Shown here one piece after another: positions 30,736-41,906 of a stretch of 64,000 nt of DNA (position 1 is the stretch's first letter; each line of letters begins with the position of its first letter). Made by a program: the position numbers and the translations under genes. Origin of the DNA: Tetracentron sinense (taxonomy: Eukaryota > Streptophyta > Magnoliopsida > Trochodendrales > Trochodendraceae); NCBI GenBank assembly GCA_015143295.1, contig CM026563.1:2542001-2606000 (forward strand), given 5' to 3'. The notes beneath the pieces are model-generated. The model was given only the letters and a program-made list of their open reading frames with translations. It was not told where the DNA came from and ran no database searches.

Positions 30736-31239
30736 ATGAAACGGGTTAACTCTGGCTGATGCCGAGATCTCATCTCGGGCACCACTCTTGACGCGTGGGA
30801 GGAATTTAACTAGAGAGTGATAACATGCATTGGACATCCTGTTGAGTGGTACATGCAGACCTACGAAGCTCGCCAGATGTCATCTTTGACATTCATTTAA
30901 CCATGGTTAATATTCGCTCATACTTAGGGTTAAATAATCTAACCTTTGTTATGTAAAAAATTTTTAAAAATTAACCTTGGTTATGATTTCATTTGTTCAT
31001 GTGGTTAATGATTTTAAGATATTTTTATAAAAACTAAGGTTACTCTAAGGGTGGGTGAATCTTAACCACAGTTAATGGCTGTCAAAGAGCATACATAGTG
31101 AGTTTGGGAGATGTGCGTGTACCACTCAACGGAATGTGCAATGCATGTTATCACTCTCTCGTTAAATGCCTCCCATGCGTCAACTGAAGAGTGGTGCTCG
31201 AGATGAGATCTCAAGCATCTACTAGAGGTAATCCATTGC
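30736..31239. mobile_element. Mutator-type foldback MITE, ~504 bp
   Basis: Long arms pair: AGATCTCATCTCGGGCACCACTCTT on the left with its inverse near 31193 on the right, continuing through GAGAGTGATAACATGCATTG and GAGTGGTACA blocks. A direct repeat CTATTATAA flanks it (30727-30735, 31240-31248), consistent with a 9-bp duplication. The centre holds the CTTAACCACAGTTAATGG module. Confidence 0.75.
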
Positions 31240-31258
31240 CTATTATAAAATAAGATTT

Positions 31259-31600
31259 CTAATCCTCTACCATTATAACCAGACTCGAGGGGAGTTTAGT
31301 TATGCTCTTGAGGTTGTCGCGTATCCCTTTTGAAACACCTTAACCGTAGTTAAGATTCACCCACCCCTAGGGTTCACCCACCTATCTTTAAAATATATAT
31401 TTTAAAAATTAACCCTAAGAGTTAGTGAATTTTAGTTAGGGTTAAAAAAATTATTTTTTCCCTAAAAATCAAGGATAGGTGGGTGAACCTAGTGGGGTGG
31501 GTGAATCTTAACCACAATTAAGGGGTATCAAAAGGGACACATAACAACCTCAGGGATGTAACTGGACACCCTAAGTCCGATAATAACTATGGAGGGTTAC
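31259..31600. mobile_element. foldback MITE, ~340 bp
   Basis: CCTCTACCATTATAACCAGA at the left pairs with CGATAATAACTATGGAGGG at the right. Inner blocks CCCTTTTGAAACACCTTAACC and GGGGTATCAAAAGGGACACA also pair. It is close kin of 30057-30454 and 57889-58140. I see no clear target duplication. Confidence 0.6.
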
Positions 31601-31791
31601 AAGTTTATAAATAATTTGGTTTTGGGAGGATATAGGGCTTGTACTTTTAATTCATGGTTAGACGGAGAGGGCACACTTATTTTAGAGTCTAGGTTATGAG
31701 CTATTGAGTGAAACTCAACAACAATGATCTGTGTATCCTAAGGTTACAAAGTACCAACACCAACATATTAGAAAAATCATGAATACCTATA

Positions 31792-31822
<31 letters not shown>

Positions 31823-32930
31823 ATTTTATTTTTTTTTCGGTATAACTCAACTTTGAGGTTAACTTGGGTTATCTGTTCTAGAGGTTAGTGGGTTAATTCC
31901 TAACATTTGAAGCTTGGCTAAGGGTTATGAAGCACCCCTCGAGATAGATCCCAGAACCTCCCTCCTAGTAAGGGGATGTTTTACCATTGGGTTAGGTCCA
32001 CGGTGTGTAGTAATTTCTATTTTACCTACTAGTGCATGTACATGCATAAAACATGTTTTTTTTTCTCGTCTTTTATATCTATGAGCATCACAAATTCTAT
32101 AAAAGTTTATATATGAAAATAATCATATATCAATTTGATACCATATATAAAACTTTTAAAAATTACTTTATGTAAGTGCATACCAAACACAAAATTGATT
32201 TTTGAGTTTTTAAAAGTCATTTTTAAGTTGTGCAAACCAAACATTATTTTATCCCTCGAACAACTTTGTCAAACTTCCTCAAGAATTACTTCCTACGAAG
32301 TAACTCCTAGGAAGTAATTTTCTTCTTTGAAAAGTCTATCCAAACGCCACCTTCATTTTTTTCTTATTTGACTTTTGCAAACTTCTTCCAAAGTCACTTT
32401 TTTTCAAAGTTTTATGGGGAAGTCGTCTTATAAGAGAAGTTCATCTAAACGGGCCTTAAGATTCACTCTTTTCCTTGACCTGATAAATTATTATTTAGAA
32501 GACGTGTCTTTCTTTTAAGGGAAGCAGTAAGACATCAATATCAAAGAAGTGAGTAAAAGAGAATGCAGCTAGAATATTCGTTACTAGGGGTGCTAGATAA
32601 CGCAGATGCACTAAGTCAATATTTTTTCCAAGGCGTAGTGATTGCAACACATGGTGATACTATCCTATAAGGAGATAGCTTGACACTTGTAATCTTTGAG
32701 AGAGCTATTAGGGCTAGCATTTCTGTTACCCTTACCCAAATATATAATTCACATTAATTATCCTCTTCTTCCAAGCTTTGATTAGAGCCTATTGGACCTA
32801 CGCCTGCTATTGAGAAATCCACCACCAGATCAGAAATCCAATGATTCACTCTACTTATTTTCCGAGTATGTGAACGTATTTCAACAATTCAATTGAATGA
32901 ACTGTTGAACCCTGAGTAATTGTGGAGCCA
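31601..32930. other. intergenic, no gene seen
   Basis: Contains a (TA)n/(T)n run at 31788-31837 and a stretch (31855-32010) with GATCCCAGAACCTCCCTCCTAGTAAGG that echoes SINE- or LTR-end-like phrases at 48600-48660, 48790-48860 and 49600-49660. From about 32080 to 32460 lies the probable partner of the 29695 terminus. Confidence 0.4.
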
Positions 32931-32934
32931 TTTT

Positions 32935-33130
32935 CTGATCTTCCGAGTGAAGAACCAATTGCAATTGAACTTAAGACATTTCAATCGGATATGTGTCATG
33001 ATTTGATTGGAAGGTATAAAAAAATAAAAATGAAATTTAAATTCAAAATTTTTTTTCCTCCAATCAGATCACGACACATGCAATTAAACTCTCTTAAGTT
33101 CAATTGTAATTGGTTGTGATCTGATCTCCT
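32935..33130. mobile_element. foldback MITE, CAATTGCAATTG arms
   Basis: GAACCAATTGCAATTGAACTTAAG on the left pairs with CTTAAGTTCAATTGTAATTGGTT on the right around an AT-rich loop of about 60 bp. Related to 49015-49382. Confidence 0.65.
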
Positions 33131-33494
33131 TCGAGTGCAAAGCTAGCTACAGAGATTGTGGTTTCATAGGCGAATTTTTATGCGCAGCTATCAAACGTAA
33201 CGAAGGAAGGATTAAAAGGAGGACTTTGCTATTGAGACCTCTTTAGGGTCGAGACCACCCAGACCATGCTCTAAGAGCACATGATTCAGGTGAGGCCCAC
33301 TTCACATAGTAGGCCCCACCTGAAATCCTGTGCTCTTAGAGCACGGTCTCGGTGGTCTCGGCCCCAATAGCATTTCCCATAAAGGGATTAACCCAACCTT
33401 CCGAGTGCAAAGCTAGCAAAAGAGATCGTGGTTCCATGAGCAAATTTCTATGCGCAGCTATCACACGTAACAGAGGAGGAGAAAGGAATAAACC
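33128..33494. repeat. direct repeats flanking a foldback
   Basis: A ~95-bp sequence (GAGTGCAAAGCTAGC..GAGAT.GTGGTT..ATGCGCAGCTATCA) occurs at 33128-33222 and again at 33397-33494, at roughly 84% identity. The foldback at 33226-33376 lies between. Confidence 0.75.
33226..33376. mobile_element. ~150-bp foldback MITE
   Basis: GCTATTGAGACC and GGTCTCGGCCCCAATAGC mark the ends. GACCATGCTCTAAGAGCAC and GTGCTCTTAGAGCACGGTC pair, as do TCAGGTGAGGCC and GGCCCCACCTGA. The element can fold almost entirely into a hairpin. Confidence 0.7.
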
Positions 33495-33594
33495 CAGCCT
33501 GTCAGCCTAATAAAGAGTCACAACTCACCCATCCTACTAAGGAGTCATACCTTGTTGCTTCAAGGCATCAAGTGGGACCACCATTTAAAATGTA

Positions 33595-35186
33595 GGGGTT
33601 TTTCCCAGATTGCCCCTCTAGTATGGGGTTCTTCCCCAAATAACCAAGTTTTGAAAACCCTTCTCTAAATGCCCTTATCATCTATTTTCCATAATTCAAT
33701 ATTTATGAAAAGTCTTAAATACCCCTCAATTGATTTCGAAAGAAAAAGAAGAAGAAGAAGAGGGATTTAGATTCGTGGATGAGAGTTCTTCGTTCCCACC
33801 CCATTTCCGGCGAGAGTTCTTCATTCCTACCCCATTTCCGGCGAGAGTTCTTCATTCCAAGAAGAAGAAGAATAAGATACGTACGTGGATGAGACGAATG
33901 AAGCTCACCCATTCCCTTCATCTTCCAAATACCCCTCCATTACCATTTATACTGATTTTGAAAGAAGAATAATAAAAATAAAAAATAAAAAATAAAAAGA
34001 TGAAAAAGTCGCAAAAATCTGAGTTTCTTGAAGTTTTTTGCGCGCAGGGTCGATATAGTGCATCGACCTCGTGCATTTTATGCATCGACCCCGTGCAAAA
34101 TGCATCGACCGCGTACAAAATGCATTAGGTCGATACAATGCATCGACCCCGTGCAAAATGCATCGACCCCGTACAAAATGCACTAGGTTGATGCAATGCA
34201 TCGACTTTGTGCATTTTATGCATCGACCCCGTGCATTTTATGCATCGACCCTGTGCAAAATGCATCAACTGCGTTCAAATTGGACTAGGTTGATGCAATG
34301 CATCGACCTCGTGCAAAACGTATTGACAGCGTACAAAATGCACTAGGTTGATACAATGCATTGGTCTCCTGCAAAATGCATCGACCGCATACAAAATGCA
34401 CTAGGTTGATGCAATGCATCGACCTCGTGCATTTTATGCATCGACCCCGTGCAAAATGCATCGACCGCGTACAAAATACACTAGGTTGATACAATGCATT
34501 GACCTCGTGCATTTTATGCATCGACCCCCTGCAAAATCCATCGACCGCGTACAAAATGCACTAGGTTGATGCAATGCATCGACCTCGTATATTTTATGTA
34601 TCGACCTCGTGCATTTTATGCATCGACCGCGTACAAAATGCACTAGGTCGATATAGTGCATCGACCTCGTACATTTTATGCATCGACCTCGTGCAAAATG
34701 CATCGACCGTTGTCTTCAAGCTTGCAAACATGACTGTAAATCATATAAAATGAAAAAAAAACACATGTAAACACATATATAACATGAAATTTAAGGTTTT
34801 GAACCATAAATACAATGATTATAAACATTTTTCCATGAATTAATCATACATGCAATGATTTTTTTGAATTCATTTTTTTTAAAACACAAGAAACCCGAAA
34901 ATGAGGGTTGTTCTTTGGTTAATGACGTTTTTTCACCAAAATAATATGGAAAGAACGCTCTTGGAACAAAGATCTCTCGTCGGAAATGGGGTGGGAACGA
35001 AGAACTCGTCGGAAATGAGGTAGAGATACCCAAAGTCTTTTTTTCAAATGATTGGGATAAAATGGGAAAAATTCGCTTGTGTGAATAGATGCACACATAT
35101 GTGTGGGGGCATTTAGAGAATGATTTTTAAAACTTGGTTATTTGGGGAAGAACCCCATACTAAAGGGGCAATCTGGGAAAAACCCC
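33595..35186. mobile_element. Mutator-like TIR element, 1.59 kb, non-autonomous
   Basis: Inverted ends of about 85-90 bp begin GGGGTTTTTCCCAGATTGCC on both sides. A perfect 9-bp duplication TAAAATGTA flanks it (33586-33594, 35187-35195). A second inner pair of inverted sequences (ATTTCCGGCGAGAGTTCTTC near 33800-33850 and its inverse near 34975-35020) sits around a central minisatellite. No transposase. Confidence 0.88.
34052..34712. repeat. ~20-bp/~80-bp minisatellite inside the MULE
   Basis: The basic ~20-bp phrase GCATCGACCNCGTGCAAAAT (or GCATTTTAT ending) repeats across 660 bp. About every 80 bp a CACTAGGTTGATGCAAT phrase marks a higher-order unit (spacing about 81 bp in the distal units). 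The phrase is itself partly self-complementary. Open frames across it are by-products of the repeat. Confidence 0.88.
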
Positions 35187-35195
35187 TAAAATGTA

Positions 35196-36650
35196 TTTCA
35201 AGCTGAGCGTCTTGGATTTTTGATCGGGTGGCGCTCGATGGCACTTACCAGTGAGAAGAGTTTTAAATTACGCGACAAGGACACGTAATCCGTAATGTAC
35301 TTCTGTGATGAATCGACTCACTGACACTGCCTCGACCTCGGATTGTCTCTGGCGAAGCCAGAATGGACTCTCGGGCAACCATAGAGTAAGGGAAATGTGA
35401 CGTTAAAAAGGATAAGTCATTTTATTTTCTCTCCTTGATTTTGACTTCTCCTCACTTGATATCTCTTCCCTTTTATCTCAACATCTTATCACCATGTGTC
35501 ATTAGTGTGTGGAGAAGTTAAAATCATTGAGCTCATGATTTTGACTTCTCCACCACTTGTCCCCTATTCTATAGTTGCCAGAGATAAGCCTTTTTTCACT
35601 AGAGACAATCCCAAGCCCGCTAACACGTAGAAAATACTCAAAGGTCTTGGATTGTCGCTGGCCAGAAACCCCTCTCGGGATTCTATACATTGTGCGACAG
35701 TTGGTGTAAAAATGGGGAGAAATCATTTTATTTTCTCCCCATGATTTTGACTTCTCTCCATATGATATCTCTCCCCCCTTATTCTCGCACACTTATCGCC
35801 ACATGTCTTATTATGTATGGGAAAGTCAAAATCATGGCGGGATTTGAATTTCTCTACCGCATCGCTACCGATTCAATGCACCCCCCGAGACAGCTTCGCC
35901 AAGACAATCAAAGCATATCAAAAAACGGCATAAGTGTTCCACGTTGCGACAAAAAGGGGAAACCCAGACAGATAGACCACCCGTCTCACTGATTCTATCC
36001 GGTCGGTGCTGATTCCCGACGTAACCCCTCCTCTTCTTCTTTCAAAAATTACTGTATGGAGGGGGGGGGGGGCCACAACGAAAACGGTACGAAGGCTGTC
36101 TCTTTCGACCGTCGGAGGAGGAGCCAAAGTTTTGATCTCAAATTCGTCAATACTTGCCGACGACAGCACAAACCTTGCAAAACCCCACCCCAAAGGGAGC
36201 CCCACAAAACATCAAAATTAAAAAACAAAACAAACAAAAATTCTTAGAACTCCTATAAATATGCCACTCGAGGGTCTCGCCCGATAATGGATTCTTATCT
36301 AACGAGATCTACAGAGATGCCTTCAAGGGAAATACAGCAATGTGGGGTCCTCGAGGGGCGTCGCGAGGGCCTGGTTGGTCGCAGAGCAATACCTAGACGA
36401 ACTATCCTCGGGTGCAACAAGAATTGTAGCGAAATCCCGTTGAAAGAAGACAAGAGATCTGATAAACAAGGAGCCCCACGTCATTGGAGGCTTAAAGCGA
36501 AAATTTAAATGAGGGTTTTTTTTTTTTTAAAATATTTAAAAAATTTAAACTTTAAATGGAGCTTTTACATTTCTAATAAGGATCTTCATTTTTTTAAAAT
36601 ATTTTCAAAAGAAGACGAATTGCTTATTTGGAGGTAGCTACTACCCCATC
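35196..36650. other. intergenic with duplicated segment
   Basis: Two diverged copies of a ~300-bp stretch lie at about 35340 and 35649 (GGATTGTC.CTGGC, TCATTTTATTTTCTC, CATGATTTTGACTTCTC, GATATCTCT, ATCACCATGTGTC). A run of ~13 G near 36060 and GC-rich sequence follow. Short open frames (36006-36247) have no domain. The sequence at 36250-36510 resembles nothing I recognise. Confidence 0.45.
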
Positions 36651-36659
36651 TTTGAAAAG

Positions 36660-38086
36660 CTTTAGATGTTTTCCTCAAGGCTCCACACAGTCATGATCAA
36701 GAACAACCCTACCAGGTATGAGAACAGATACCGGTATAGGGATAATAAGAATCTGCAATGGCGCAGAAAATTCTGAAGGCGAGGCCGTTCAAAAAAATAC
36801 CGTTCTTATCATTCTGAGTAAAAAACCAAGTTACAACCCAGAGCATTCGCACCCCCGCCTTTTCCCTGCCGCATCAGCGAAGTATTAACGATTGTAGAAT
36901 AATGGATTGCTATGGCGTTTGGGTACTACCCCACCATTCCAAAAGCCTACCGAAGAAGACAAACAAACAGCAATACTGTGTTATCACAAACTATACGCCA
37001 TTTCACAAAAATGTTTCGTCTTCTCTCTAAGGCGGATTTTTAATGACAACTAACCCGCTGGACCCCTAAATTCAGACTACTCCTTAAGGATCTGTCCATC
37101 AGGATCCTTTGCTTACTCATAACGTGAGATGTGGTGGCTATGTTTTGCATAGATTTCAGCATTTTACGAGAAAACGAATTAAGAGGAAATTATCCCTAAT
37201 GATACCTCAGCAATAGAAACTCTTTCACAAGTTCAAAGTTTAAAAACTTCTTTAGAAACCATATCATTTCATCAAAAGCGTCAAGAATCCTGCACCAGCG
37301 GCTTTTGGCCGACATCACAAGAAAACCATTCATACATTGCTTTCTTGCCTATTCTGCTACAAGAAAAGCAATGCCGGAAATTCAAGATGTAAGTTTCACT
37401 GCTGATGATATGAAAGCTTCATCATTAGCTCACACAAGCCTTTGTATGTTACAGCTTAATAAACTCTATTGAAGCAAAAAGAGCATTGATAGACCCTGGG
37501 TCTTCTTTAAACCTTATCCCATTATCAACAGCAGTAGCATGGGATTAGATCCTTCAAAGATTTCAAAGCAGCCAATAAGAAATATCGGGATTTGGAGGAC
37601 AGTGCCAGAACACTATTGGCTATGCTACTAATTAAGCTTCAAGTGGGGCCAATAAATTCAGCAATAAGAGTCCATGTTATTGAAGCCAATGTAAGCTATC
37701 ATATTCTTCTTGGCCGCCCTTGGATTCACAAGTTCCAGCTAATACCATCAACATTTCATCAATGTGTTAAAGGAATATACAAAGGGAAAGTCATCAGAAT
37801 ACTAGCAACTGCCACACCATTTGATAAAGCCGAAGCTCATATTTCAGAGGCATTGTTTTATGATGAGTTGGTTGAAGAAGGTGAAACCGCTTTTGAAAAG
37901 GCCAAAGGAGTTATGCCACCATCATCCACTATTTTAACGCCATCAGAGACTTCAAAGGCCTCAAAAAGACCCCGAGACGAAAGTGTGAAAACAGAAATTC
38001 CAAGGGGGAATGCTATCAAAGAATCAAGAACTGGGGGCTGTAAGAGGGAGGTACAACCAGATGAAAATGTTGTATATATCTTATGA
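36660..38086 (+). pseudogene. gag end and protease remnant of the old Tat element
   Basis: Decayed gag-like sequence is followed by an aspartic-protease-like region. IDPGSSLNLIP near 37490 and SYHILLGRPWIH near 37695 are the protease core and C-terminal blocks typical of Gypsy elements. A tail rich in Glu/Lys follows. Confidence 0.65.
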
Positions 38087-38128
38087 CAATCAAAGAAAAT
38101 TGATTCATCAAAAGAAAATCAGATTCCC

Positions 38129-39352
38129 ATGATGGATCAAGCAGAAGAAACAAATGAGATTGGGGAAGCACCAGAACAGATGCAGGACGGTGTAAAAGCG
38201 GTACAAGAAAGTCTTGAAGAAGTAAACATTGCAGAAAATCTATCAGAAAAGCGTCCAGTACTTATCAGTTCCAAGTTGGCCCCAAAAGAAAAAGAAGAAT
38301 TAGTAAATTTGCTCAAAGAATATCGAGATATTTTTGCATGGAATTATGAAGAAATGCCGGGGTTAGATCCTACATTGGTCACACATAAATTGAATATTGA
38401 GCCAGTTAATGTACCAATGAAGCAAATGCCAAGAAAATTCAGACCAGATATTGAAGATCAAATCAAAATAGAAGTTGAAAAGCTTTTGAAAGTAGGTTTT
38501 ATCAAGCCAATTCAACATCCAACTTGGTTAGCCAATATTGTACCAGTCAAAAAGAAGAATGGGCAAATCCGTTGCTGTGTTGATTTCAGGGATTTAAACA
38601 AGGCATGCCCAAAAGATGATTTTCCTCTACCCAATATGGACCTATTAGTTGATGCAACAGCAGGTCATGATGCTTTTTCCTTCATGGACGGTTACAGTGG
38701 TTACAATCAGATCAAGATGGCAGCAGAGGATGCAGAAAAAACCGCCTTTCGGACACCAATTGGAAATTTTTATTACACAGTTATGCCATTTGGGTTGAGA
38801 AATGCCGGGGCTACTTATCAAAGAGCTATGACAGCCATTTTCCATGATATGTTCCATAATACAGTGGAAGATTATGTGGATGATATTGTTATCAAGTCTC
38901 GAAAGCGTTGCAGTCATGTTGAGGATCTAAGAAGAGTTTTTCAACGGTGCCGCCATTATCAGTTAAAAATGAATCCGTTAAAATGCGCTTTCAAGTTTTC
39001 TGCAGGCAAGTTCCTGGGGTTCATTGTGAATAGACAGGGTATAGACGTTGATCCTACAAAAGCTCAAGCAATTACATCCATGACAGCCCCAAGCACAGTC
39101 AAAGAGTTGAAAAGTTTTTTAGGGAAGGTATCCTATATAAGGAGATTCATACCAGGATTAGCAGCTGTCACAGTACCTCTTATGCCACTCCTACGGAAGA
39201 ATTGTGTATTCAAATGGGAATCAGTGCATGAAAAAGCTTTCAAACAACTTCAACAAATGATGAGTTCAACAGCAACTATGATGGCACCAATCCCCAAGAA
39301 GCCTTTGGTCCTGTATCTGGCTTCAACAGAAACGCTATTGGAGCTCTTCTAG
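38129..39352 (+). pseudogene. reverse transcriptase block of the old Tat element
   Basis: Contains KKNGQIRCCVDFRDLNKACPK, FMDGYSGYNQIKM, FGLRNAGATYQRAM and DYVDDIVIKS, the standard RT blocks including the YVDD catalytic site, followed by the connection region (LKSFLGKVSYIRRFIP). Confidence 0.9.
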
Positions 39353-39512
39353 CCCAAGAAGATTTGTCTGGTTGTGAACGGCCAATATACTATCTCAGCA
39401 GAATTCTCAGAGATGCAGAATTGAGATACCTTCGGATTGAAAGAAGTTGTTTATCTCTAATCTATGCCTTACAAAAATTCCGCCATTATTTACTATCTCA
39501 TAAGATTTTCTG

Positions 39513-41828
39513 ATGACAAAATCTGATCCAATCAAATATCTCATGTCAAAACCAGTTCTTTCAGGACGAGCAGCTAAGTGGCTCCTTTCATTATCAGAAT
39601 TTGATATTACATGCCTTTGCCCTCGTGCCATCAAAGGACAAGCAGTAGCAGATCTATTGGCAAACTTCCCAGGAAATGATGATTTGAAATTAAGAGAAGA
39701 ACTACCAGGAGAATTCCCTGAAGCAATGACTATTGAAACAAAAGAGGAATGGTTCATGTATTTTGACGGATCTAAAACTGCAGATTCAGCTGGGGCAGGT
39801 ATTGTGTTAAAAGCTCCTGGGGGTGAGGTAATGTCTTTTTCTTTCAAATTGGATTTTCCTTGCTCCAACAATATAGCAGAATATGAAGCTCTTCTCATAT
39901 GTTTGTCAATTGCTAAAGAGTTAAAGGCCGAAAGAATAAATGTAATAGGAGATTCCAATCTGGTAATTAGTCAAATGGAAGGATCATTCAATGTAAAAGA
40001 TGTTGGTTTGGCTCCCTACAGAACGGCGGTTCAAAGAATAATGACTAATTTTCATAAGATAGAATTCAAATATCAAGAGCGTACAAGAAACCGCCATGCT
40101 GATGCACTTGCTACTTTGGCATCAAAGTTAATATTTGAAGGAGAATCTTCTCAGGTGGTAATTGAAAGGCGTATAATAGCTACACCGTTGATGGAAGAAT
40201 TATACGACACAGAATCAGAAGAAACAGATTGGAGAGAACCAATTTTGAAGGATGTCTTCTGCCTTCATGATTCAACAGTAGTCCCTACCACAACACTGAA
40301 AGTTTTAAAAAATTTCTTGCAGATAAATGGGGATCTGTATTTCAAAGGGCCCGAAGGAGTTTTGATGAGATGTGTTGGAGCAAAAGAAGCCAAGAAACAA
40401 ATGATGCAAATCCACACAAAAATATGTGGGTATAATCCTTCTATTAGTCTGTATAGGAGGTTACAGCGTTTTGGAATATACTGGCCAACAATGGAGAAAG
40501 ATGCTGCTATGTTACAGAAAGAATGTTCTGATTGTCAAATATTGCCAGATAAAGAAGAAAGTCACTTTACAAACTCTTGGGAAGATTGGAAGAAACCGTA
40601 CAATGACTACTTCACAAATGGAATAATGCCCACTGATCAAAAAGAATCCTTCAAGTTTAAGAAGAAAGTTGCTAAATTCTACTTTGACAAAAGAGAATTA
40701 TTCAGGAAAGGATACAACGGTATTGCTCTCAAATGCTTGTCTGGGAAGGAGATCGATATAGCACTACATGAAGCTCATAGTGGAGATTGTGGTGTTCATC
40801 AAGGAAAAAGAAAGCTGTTTCAACACATTTTGGGGTTGGGATATTATTGGCCTACTATGGAGGCAGACTCACACCTATATGTTCAAAGCTGTCATCAGTG
40901 TCAGATAAGAGGAAATGTCATTCATGCACCTGCACAATCTCTACGGTATGTCTCTACGCCCTGGCCCTTTCATACTTGGGGGCTAGATTTAATTGGACCT
41001 GTTAATCCTCCTGCTGAAGGATATGTTTGGATACTTGTGGCTACTGAATATTTCACCAAGTGGGTAGAAGCTATACCATTAAGAAAGGCTACAGGTATCA
41101 TGGTGGCTAAATTTATTAAAGAAAATATCATCTGCCGCTTTGGGATACCAAAGGAGGTCATCACTGATAACGGAACTCCTTTCATAAATTCTAATGTGAG
41201 AGAGTTACTGGAGAAATATGATATCAAACACAAGAAATCAACCCCCTATTATCCTAAAGGGAATGGGCAAGCAGAGGCTACTAACAAGACTATCCTGAAA
41301 ATAATTGGAAAAATGATAGAAGAAGCTCATAAAAAATGGTGTGAAAAACTTCCAACAGCGCTCTGGGCTTACAGAACTTCAGCAAGGACTGCAACAGGTG
41401 TTACCCCTTTCTCTTTAGTATATGGGACAGAAGCTGTTGTACCTCTGGAAATCAAGATACCATCTACAAGAATTGAAGTATTTGATGGAGAGGAGGCATG
41501 CCTCCAAACTGCTAGATTAGCTCAGCTAGAAGTTATGGATGAAAAGCGTGAAGCTGTGGCTATAAAGATAAAAGCGTATCAAAAGAGAGTTGCTAAAGCG
41601 TATGACAAGGCAGTACAACATAGAATTCTGAAAGAAGGTGACTTGGTCCTTCGAACAGCTATTCATATCAGGAATGGTACAAAAGTAGCAAAGTTTACTC
41701 CTAATTGGGAAGGGCCATTTTTGATAAGGCAAAGTTTTGACAGCGGTTATTGTCTTTTGTCTACGCCATCTGGTGAAATATTACATGATCCTATCAATGT
41801 AAAATGGTTAAAAAAGTACTATGCTTAA
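39513..41828 (+). pseudogene. archaeal-type RNase H and integrase block
   Basis: MYFDGSKTADSAGAG, NIAEYEALL, GDSNLVISQMEG and RHADALATLASK mark the extra (archaeal-type) RNase H at about 39757-40130. Then come two consecutive H2C2 zinc-binding modules, the first at about 40310-40545 (ending CSDCQ) and the second at about 40640-40910 (ending CHQCQ). The integrase core follows (WGLDLIGP, EVITDNGTPF, GQAEATNKT) and a C-terminal NWEGPFLI block. Confidence 0.88.
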
Positions 41829-41906
41829 TAAAAAAGGTAACAAAATTTTTTCTTTTGTATTCATATAAAATTTGACAAGAGTTACAAAGGAGTAAAGGAA
41901 AAGCTT

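Noticed and set aside
33947-34703. Cys/His-rich repeated frames (CIKCTRSMH..) resembling zinc fingers
   Set aside because: By-products of the 20-bp minisatellite inside a non-coding MULE. Spacing does not fit any zinc-finger family, and frames exist on both strands.
36250-36650. 5' LTR of the old Tat element
   Set aside because: No sequence here matches the LTR at 46965-48697, and no primer-binding site was seen.
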